Source: Neckera pumila (lineage: Eukaryota > Streptophyta > Bryopsida > Hypnales > Neckeraceae). Taken from it: a stretch of DNA of 64,000 nucleotides. The DNA lies in the NCBI GenBank assembly GCA_963969595.1, contig OZ018415.1, positions 3,906,001 through 3,970,000 of the forward strand, in the 5' to 3' direction. The notes under the pieces were generated by a model, which was given only the letters and a program-made list of their open reading frames with translations, did no database searches and was not told the origin of the DNA. Shown in pieces: positions 57,536-64,000 of this stretch; the stretch's first letter is position 1, and each line of letters begins with the position of its first letter. Both the position numbers and the translations under genes were made by a program.

Positions 57536-57769
57536 TTCTTGTTGAAAGTTGCAGTGTGACTTTTGCCGTGTGGCTGCTGTGGCTTTGGAACGACGTGTAA
57601 GTTACGGAGTAATTGACGCGAGACTCTGATGGTTACCAACGAAAGGACACCAGTGGGCCTACCTTGTACTTGACTTCCTTCAATTCTAGGCTATCCAGAA
57701 AGACGTTTTGCATTGACAAAAGCTAACTTATAAGGAAACTGAGCTAGGAGGTCTATAAAGTCTCCATCT

Positions 57770-57935
57770 AAGAAAAATTTGGGGACCTAAATTGGGGAGG
57801 TGACACTTCTTGAAATATTTTTCAATAAATTTTCCTTGAAAGATGAATGGAATTGACATCTAACCCAAGTCGTTTCATATTTTTTAGAGCTTTGTGGAAT
57901 TAGTTATGAATTTTTGAAGTTGAAATGGCATAAGG
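57770..57935 (+). repeat. Dispersed repeat E, copy 2
   Basis: Reverse-complement match of 23293-23480 (AGAGCTTTGTGGAATTAGTT). The core TCTAACCCAAGT-GTTTC also appears near 62770. Confidence 0.55.
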
Positions 57936-58330
57936 TAGAAACATCCATTCCCGTCCCTGCCCCCATTCTTGAATCCTAGATGGTCACCAAATCTGTCTAT
58001 AAGCAGCCATTAAAGAGTCCTACAAATATTTAATTCTATTTCACTGACGCATTTGAAAGACACATATTTACTTATCATTTGCTGACATCTAATTTTTGCA
58101 GATTTTGATTTAGGATACACCTACATGACAATTTCAGTGGTTTAGAGAGCCAATATTTTAAAAAATCATAGAAATTACATACTACAACCAAAAAATCTAA
58201 TTTTTTTTTCATATTCAAGATTTTCACTCACCAATACTACAAAAATATTATTTTTAGGAAAAATTGCCTCCAACTTTGTTCAATTTCTTATTTTGATGGT
58301 TTTGGATGCCTCCACCGTAAAGCTTTGAAA

Positions 58331-58433
58331 TCGCCCACTTCCTCAAATGTACATTGTTGGTACATTTATGGTTCAACAAAAGAGAAACATGTACAAATAG
58401 TGTACATTTGAGGAGGTAGGGCAATTTTAGAGC
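58331..58433. mobile_element. Short palindromic MITE, copy 2
   Basis: CGCCCACTTCCTCAAATGTA folds on TACATTTGAGGAGGTAGGGC. Same element as 23201-23292. Confidence 0.6.
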
Positions 58434-58455
58434 CAATGCACTTTTAGAACCTCCT

Positions 58456-58736
58456 ACTTTGCACCTAAAATTGACCAAACAAGCAATTCACTATGGTTTC
58501 CATTATTATATTGAAAAACTTTTTGTGGGATCTTATTGGTAGTCAAAAGGAGATTCTACATTCTCTTAGAATGCATTTTTTGGACATTGTATGAATAAAC
58601 TATGAATGTTCAAAGTAACAAAAATAAATATTTTTGAAATGGACCCTAAACTCTCATGAATAGTGAGAATACATTTTAGGCAAGAATTTCTAGGGGTTAG
58701 TCTTTGAAAGGGGTCAAAATTAGATGTAGTTACCTT
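58456..58736 (-). mobile_element. MITE family F, copy F4
   Basis: Reverse-oriented copy of F3: AGTCAAAAGGAGATTCTACA, CTTAGAATGCATTTTTTGGA and GATGTAGTTACCTTC at the end. Confidence 0.65.
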
Positions 58737-58739
58737 CTG

Positions 58740-59429
58740 TGAGGAGGATTTTACTGGAAAAGAGAGCCATGGCTAGAGGACTAGAGTCTCATGTACCTAA
58801 CATAGCTACTTGTTTTGTTGGTAAAGAAGTTTGAATGTTTTTCTTTAGGTTGGATTGTGGTATTAGATTTCATCTTTCGGTGGATGTAATACTATTAGAC
58901 CTCCTAGGATACATTCACAACAACAGAGAATATTTTATTATAGAGAAGATATACCCTGGGAGGATAAATCGATTTTTTTTTTTTTTTTTCTACAAATGTG
59001 GGAACAAAACTAGAGATGCAATCAATGAATTGATTTAATTTCTAGTTGAAACTAGATGAAAGATGGTTTACCAGAAGCAAAATTGTCAAATGGATAAAAA
59101 ATTTAGTAATGAGAATCCAAATTTTATAGTCAAAATATATAATTTCTAGACTTAGATTGTCTCATGTGACAAAGGTTGATATCTAGAAAAGGTTGAGATG
59201 ACCACACCAAATTATGGTGTCAGAACAACTTCACTACAGTAGAACACAAATAATAGTTTGTTCCCGTTGTTAAAAGTAAATTTGTTATAAAAGTGTACAC
59301 TAGTTCTACACACAATCAATGTGATGAAAAAGTATCATATGGCCATGATGTAATATCAATTTTCTTTCTTTTCAAATCTAACAAAATTCTCAAACTTTGG
59401 AAATGCTTTGAACTTTTATAAACTATTTA
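58740..59429. other. AT-rich spacer with a T run
   Basis: A run of 18 T at about 58973-58990. A 67-codon frame (58835-59038) is unrecognised. Confidence 0.35.
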
Positions 59430-59660
59430 AAGTAATATCACCTCATTGCAACCTCTTTCTAAATTGCTCCCTACACATTCTTGTCTAAAATGTACAACAT
59501 CTATTTATGAAAGTTTAGGGTTCTTATAAGGTACACCTATTTTAGCACTTTGAAAATTCATAGTTTATTCATATGGTGTTCTATAAATGCATAAGAAGAA
59601 AGTCTAAAATATTCATTTGACTCACAACAAGATCCTTTCAAAAAATTAGGCACTTCAATA
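59430..59660 (+). mobile_element. MITE family F, copy F5
   Basis: Keeps GCACTTTGAAAATTCATAGT, TTTATTCATATGGTGT and ATGCAT in F3 order, with many changes. Confidence 0.5.
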
Positions 59661-59683
59661 ATTGAAATAATGTTCTATTCCAT

Positions 59684-59972
59684 TAGATGAGATTCGGGGG
59701 TCTTCGAGGGCTCTGAGTTTCCTTGCTGTCTGTTGCGTTCCCAGATTGCGGGAACGCAATAGCTGGCTGACGTGGCACAGCGATTGCAACGTCATTTTTG
59801 AAAAAAAAAAAAAAAAAAACTTAAAATAATATTTGGTAAAAAAAAATTATATATTTATTTTTATTTCTTTGAAAAAAAAAATATTCTGACACCCCCGTAC
59901 CGGCGTTCATTGAATCAGGGCAGATCAGGGAACGGGCTTGAAACGGCCCTCCAAGACCCCGTATATCATCTA
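59684..59972. mobile_element. MITE with TAGATGA-type inverted ends
   Basis: Left TAGATGAGATTCGGGGGTCT, right AGACCCCGTATATCATCTA, imperfect inverted repeats of about 27 bases. The interior has GGGAACG, GCTGACGTGGCAC and a long A/T block (59800-59880). It is GC-rich at both ends, unlike its surroundings. Confidence 0.65.
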
Positions 59973-60729
59973 GTGCAGAGTTTTTGACTTATTTAGGTGA
60001 AAAATATGTACACCTACAATTGCCCTACTAAAATTCAACATCTACATTTGGACCAAAAAGCATACAACTTTTTTCTAAATTTAGATCAGACAAGATGTAC
60101 ACAATGTGAAAATGAAATGTCTATAAGAGCTTAAGATTGTTTTTTAGTGCTCTTAAAGACAATATTTTGAAAACTCTTAACTGCTCCCTTCATTCCAAAA
60201 TGATTGTCCAATGGCAAACTTTTCTCAAGATTAAGGCAAAATTTGAGAATTTGATAAAGTACTGAATTCAGACATGTAGATTAATTCTTGATTTGCTCAG
60301 TGGTTTTCAAAAACGGCAATATCACTGTTGAAGCATGAACTACTTAAAGGAGGAAAGTTGAGGTTGCAACTTCACATAATAAATCACCCTTTGATTTACA
60401 ATTTTCCACCATAAATGAGCACTAAGCATCAAGCAATGCATTGGTTTTCCATCTTGTCTTTGTACCATGCAAAAGTTTGTAAAGGTAGCTTAGAATTTGA
60501 TCCCTTGTGAGCAGCCTGTATATAATTGACATTGACTATTTCATGAATTGTGTCTTGAGTTTCTAGAATTGACATTGACAATTTCACAAATTGTGTCTTG
60601 GTATAATTGAAACTCTTAATGTGACATAGTGACTATTTCATAAATTGCGTCTTCATATAACTAAATTTGAAATAGTGGACAATCATTTTTGGACATCTAA
60701 TTTTGGAATTATGGATAATCATTTTGGGA

Positions 60730-61165
60730 CGAAGGGAATAATTCACATGGTGTCCAAATAATGCATGCTAAGCTACATTGAAATTCTCTTTCAGTCACCG
60801 ACAAGGCTTAATAAAAAATGATTTATATTTGATAATAGTAACTATGCTAAATTGTAATTAGGATTGATTGTGGGGGTACATACCTTTCAATGAATACTGA
60901 AATTAGGTTTCACACCCCTCACCTAATTTCTCCATATTTTACACTATATTAATATTTATTGTTATCATACAAAGATGCAACAATTTTCACCAATTTAGAA
61001 CCATGTGTGGAATGGGTGGTGCACCAGTTTAGGGCCCGGTTGAGAGATTTAGTCGCATGTATCTCTACATGGGCTAGTGGTGAATCAATGAGGTAGTCTT
61101 TTTGTTAGGTAAGACAACCTAATTGTTAAGGCAACCTAATTTCACCATTATATCTGTATACAGTA
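60730..61165 (+). mobile_element. Family F copy F6 followed by family G copy 2
   Basis: CACATGGTGTCCAAATAATG and ATTCTCTTTCAGTCACCGAC follow F3 order. From 60880, GAATACTGAAATTAGGTTTC, then CTAATTTCACCATTATATC in reverse near 61140, follow family G. The same F-then-G order as at 56961-57535 suggests one composite unit was copied. Confidence 0.5.
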
Positions 61166-62304
61166 GTTGCCTTACACAAGGAAGGATGAATACAATTGAA
61201 GCGTGCCTGTGTTTGGGTCCAAAAGATGAATGATTGTAGAAACACAAATTGCTTCACCAACTCATAACCAATTGTTGACTTTTCAATGCTAACATGGCAC
61301 CGTTCCATTGGCAAACCATCCCCGTTGCCATTACAAGTTGCAACTCATAACCTTCTTTCTTTTCAACTTGCTTCCTACACCCTTGGATCATGAAGATCAA
61401 ACTAAGGTTGTGATTGAAAAATGTATAACCAGTTATGTACGATAACCTATTTGCCGCTAGCGCGGACTCATTGAATATCTAATACATAAGTGAAGAGAGA
61501 CATCCCAGCCGACTTTCTCAAAAAGTAAAAAAAAAAGCAAAAAAAAAGCAAAAAAAAACCTGGTCTGAATTCAGTTTCCTCAGAGAGACAACTGCATGTG
61601 AACGGGTCCTGCCATGAGATCCGGAAGTCAGCCCCACAAAGCCAAGTTCCGTGTGTCCTCGCAACTGAAAAAGGGCATTCTTTTGTCCGACCTCGCCATG
61701 AAGAATGTGTTGTTGAGCAGGGTGTTTCTTTTGGAGGGATCTTTTCGATAGAAAGCGATGATTTTTTTTTCCCTCAGGGAATGTTTGGCAAAATATTCTT
61801 GCTTTTTAGTGAATGAAATCACTAATTTGCTAGCAAATCTTGCGACGGTATTGCTCAATTCTGGATTAATGTACATCATTTTGGATGAATAAATGAAATT
61901 TCATCCATCGATTGCAAATTTCATCCATTTCCATGGACGTCAATAGCTTCATCCTTCTAGGGGTTATCGCTTTCGGTACTGCCTAAAATAAATGAAAAAA
62001 ACAACCCTATTGTTGACTGAGATATCAACTCCACTGTTCCCACCACACCAACTTTATTATTATGATAAGCTTGGACGGAGCCCACGTGGCAGGCAGGGCC
62101 TGGCTTTCCCATGTCCAGTCAAACTGCCGGGCAACTCTCTCGGTCGGTCGGTCCCTTCCTCCCGACGTTCCAAAGGCATCTTCCACTGGGATCAGCAACC
62201 AAACCCTAAATTAAATGATGGTGCAGCAGTAAGCTCGCCCTCTGTGGTCTGTGCCTCTGTGGCCTGGGTCGGTCTGAGTTTCGATAAGAAGCCCTAATTG
62301 CTCG
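61166..62304. other. Spacer with a GC-balanced block
   Basis: 61560-61760 and 62040-62300 have balanced composition. A 45-codon frame from the ATG at 61616 (MRSGSQPHKAKFRVSSQLKK) and a 101-codon frame (61992-62297) are open but unrecognised. The second block contains CCACGTGGCAGG (a G-box core) and CGGTCGGTCGGTC and could be promoter or leader DNA of a gene I cannot see. Confidence 0.3.
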
Positions 62305-62581
62305 CTACACTAAAAATGATATTTAGTGTTGGCAACACTAATTACGAACCTTGACACTAAATATCATAAGTAAGTAACACTAAATCTAATTTCTAACACT
62401 AAATATGCTCTATGGTAAATCTGAAATCTGAAAAGGTTTACATTTAGTGTTAGAATACGTTAAAAAAATGAACTTGCAAAGGAAAAGATTGAAGACAAGT
62501 AAAATTGAAGACAAGTAAAATGGCTGGTAGGGGGGTAAAACACTAAATGTCATACTACACTAAATATCATTTTTAGTGTAG
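62305..62581. mobile_element. MITE with perfect 25-base inverted ends
   Basis: CTACACTAAAAATGATATTT plus AGTGT on the left is exactly mirrored on the right (62557-62581). The inside carries further ACACTAAAT / TTTAGTGTT copies. CACTACACTAAAAATG at the right end recalls CACTA-type termini, but no 3-base duplication was found. Confidence 0.75.
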
Positions 62582-64000
62582 TGATCCCAATACTAGTTCA
62601 TGGAATTTAGTGCAACCTGCTACCTTCAAGACAAACAAGCATCAACTTTGGCTAAGGTAGGACGCTCAAAAATGGAGCATCTAAGGGCTAGTCCGCCTTT
62701 TTCATGTATTTCCTTGCACGGGAATATTTTTAGCTCATTTTTTTGACAAAGAGAAATTGATGAGGAATCTAACCCAAGTAGTTTCGTATTTTTACGAGCA
62801 TTTTTGAATTATTTATGAATTTTCAAACGAGTTATTTGTGAGCCTAGGTCTTTCATAAATGGTTCACTTGCAATTCTAAATAAAAATGGGGAAAGCAACA
62901 AGAATGATTGGCTCTTGCAATTAATAATGTTTTTTCCTTGATTCATTCAATGACTATACTGGTCGATTTTAGAACCAACTCATATCCATTTCACAACCAT
63001 TTATAGGATCCATTCTTAATGCCCGCTTTATTTTACAGCCTCTACCTTACCTCGAGAGTAATATGAGAAAGACGTTAAATCATGCCATTGAAGGTGGGCC
63101 AAGCAGGGTAAATGGGAGGTTGTTGAGGGTAAAAGTAAAAAAAAGTCCCCTATATTTGAGCCGTGTCTAGGGATACTTTCCAGCTCTTCTAGCTAATTTG
63201 GGGCCTTTGATTGCAAATATGAAACTCAGAATTTGCAAATAAAAAGTTTGTGGCGAATAAAAAATTCTTGTGTTTTCCCCGGGGTAAATTCAGCCCATAG
63301 GGCCCACCTTCGATGGAACGATTTAACGTCCTGCATAGTATTAAAAAAAATATTAAAGAAAGGATTTTGCAAGTTGTGAAGGATTATTGCAAGTACCGTA
63401 ACACAAAACTTGACTAAATAGATGCTAATTCCAATGTGGAGAAAGTGGCTGTAACTAGCTATCAAATTCTATTGCTTGTTGTAGATTTGGCTAAAATGTC
63501 TCCTTTGAAGGCCCTTTTTTAAAATGCACTAGTAGCGCACGGATTTTTTGAGTAGAAACTCAGCTAATTTTAACCAGTTTAGGGATTGCTATTGCTCGCC
63601 CAACTGGCCAGCTGGGTTAGTCGGTGGTCGATGAATCCCTTTCAAATTCATTTCATGGAGGCAGCTTTGAGAAAACTCATTAGTAATGTTGAGGGAGAGA
63701 AAACTGCAAGTGAGTTTACTGTTAAGGTTGGTGGAATTGGGAAAAAAAATTGATTGCGGGCAAGGGTCCTTTTCCATCCTTGAAAAAAGGATGGCTCCTT
63801 GGTCAACCCCAATCCTTTGAATTATACTGAAAGTCTCTCTTGGACATCCAAGGAGGCATAATACCTTCCTAGTATAGGGAGAACCATTGCTTAGTTATAC
63901 AATGTTATGGAGAACATTGAAAATACACGGTGGAAAAATCTATAAAATTTCTATTTTGAGTAAGAAAATTAGAGTAAAAATTGGACTCAGTACTTGAAAA
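62582..64000. other. AT-rich spacer to right edge
   Basis: No recognisable gene. A weak copy of repeat E is near 62740-62850. GGGTAAATGGGAGG and CGGGGTAAATT occur, but nothing organised. Confidence 0.4.

Noticed and set aside
1..64000. CRISPR array, bacterial operons or ribosomal RNA
   Set aside because: No regularly spaced short repeats with unique spacers, no Shine-Dalgarno-led gene clusters and no rRNA-like sequence; spliced plant genes show that the DNA is nuclear eukaryotic.

Overview
The window is nuclear DNA of a land plant. The coding exons carry GT-AG introns of about 80 to 500 bases, and the recognisable proteins are plant ones: a plastid starch-phosphorylating dikinase, a KONJAC-type nucleotidyltransferase-like protein, an ESCRT-III subunit, a bulb-type lectin and a small lipid-transfer protein. 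The host lineage cannot be fixed from sequence alone. Compact introns inside very AT-rich, transposon-filled spacers would fit a bryophyte or another seedless plant, but this is inference.

Layout. Positions 1-6943 (minus) hold 17 exons (771 codons) of alpha-glucan, water dikinase GWD1, whose catalytic C-terminus lies beyond the left edge. Its leader/promoter side (7393-8891) is a four-unit tandem repeat. Positions 12457-14896 (plus) are a decayed hAT-like transposase. From 15000 to 33700 there is no intact gene: this stretch is packed with non-autonomous DNA transposons, hairpins and simple repeats. Positions 34175-39558 (minus) are a complete 15-exon KONJAC/GMPPA-like gene. Positions 46251-46865 (plus) are an intronless CHMP1 coding sequence with a probable leader intron. 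Positions 51440-52582 (plus) are a secreted bulb-lectin gene with a TATA box. Positions 54261-54566 (minus) are an eight-cysteine lipid-transfer protein with a tandem array just 3' of it. The rest, to 64000, is repeat-rich spacer.

The most notable signal is a set of at least three unrelated repeat families (A, about 0.84-0.94 kb; B, about 0.6 kb or more; C, about 0.23-0.29 kb). All begin TTAA-CCC and, where both ends are visible, end GGG-TTAA or a decayed form of it. This is the signature of piggyBac-type elements (TTAA target duplication, CCC/GGG termini). No transposase of that type is in the window, so the copies would be non-autonomous. Other structures of interest are a 0.77 kb near-perfect foldback (26746-27515), several other terminal-inverted-repeat MITE families, and tandem duplications beside GWD1 and the lipid-transfer protein gene.

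The five genes do not form a pathway or operon. GWD1 acts in plastid starch turnover, the KONJAC-like protein in GDP-mannose supply, CHMP1 in endosomal sorting, and the lectin and lipid-transfer protein are predicted to be secreted. Exon coordinates were read by eye from splice sites and reading-frame continuity, so individual borders could be off by a base or two.
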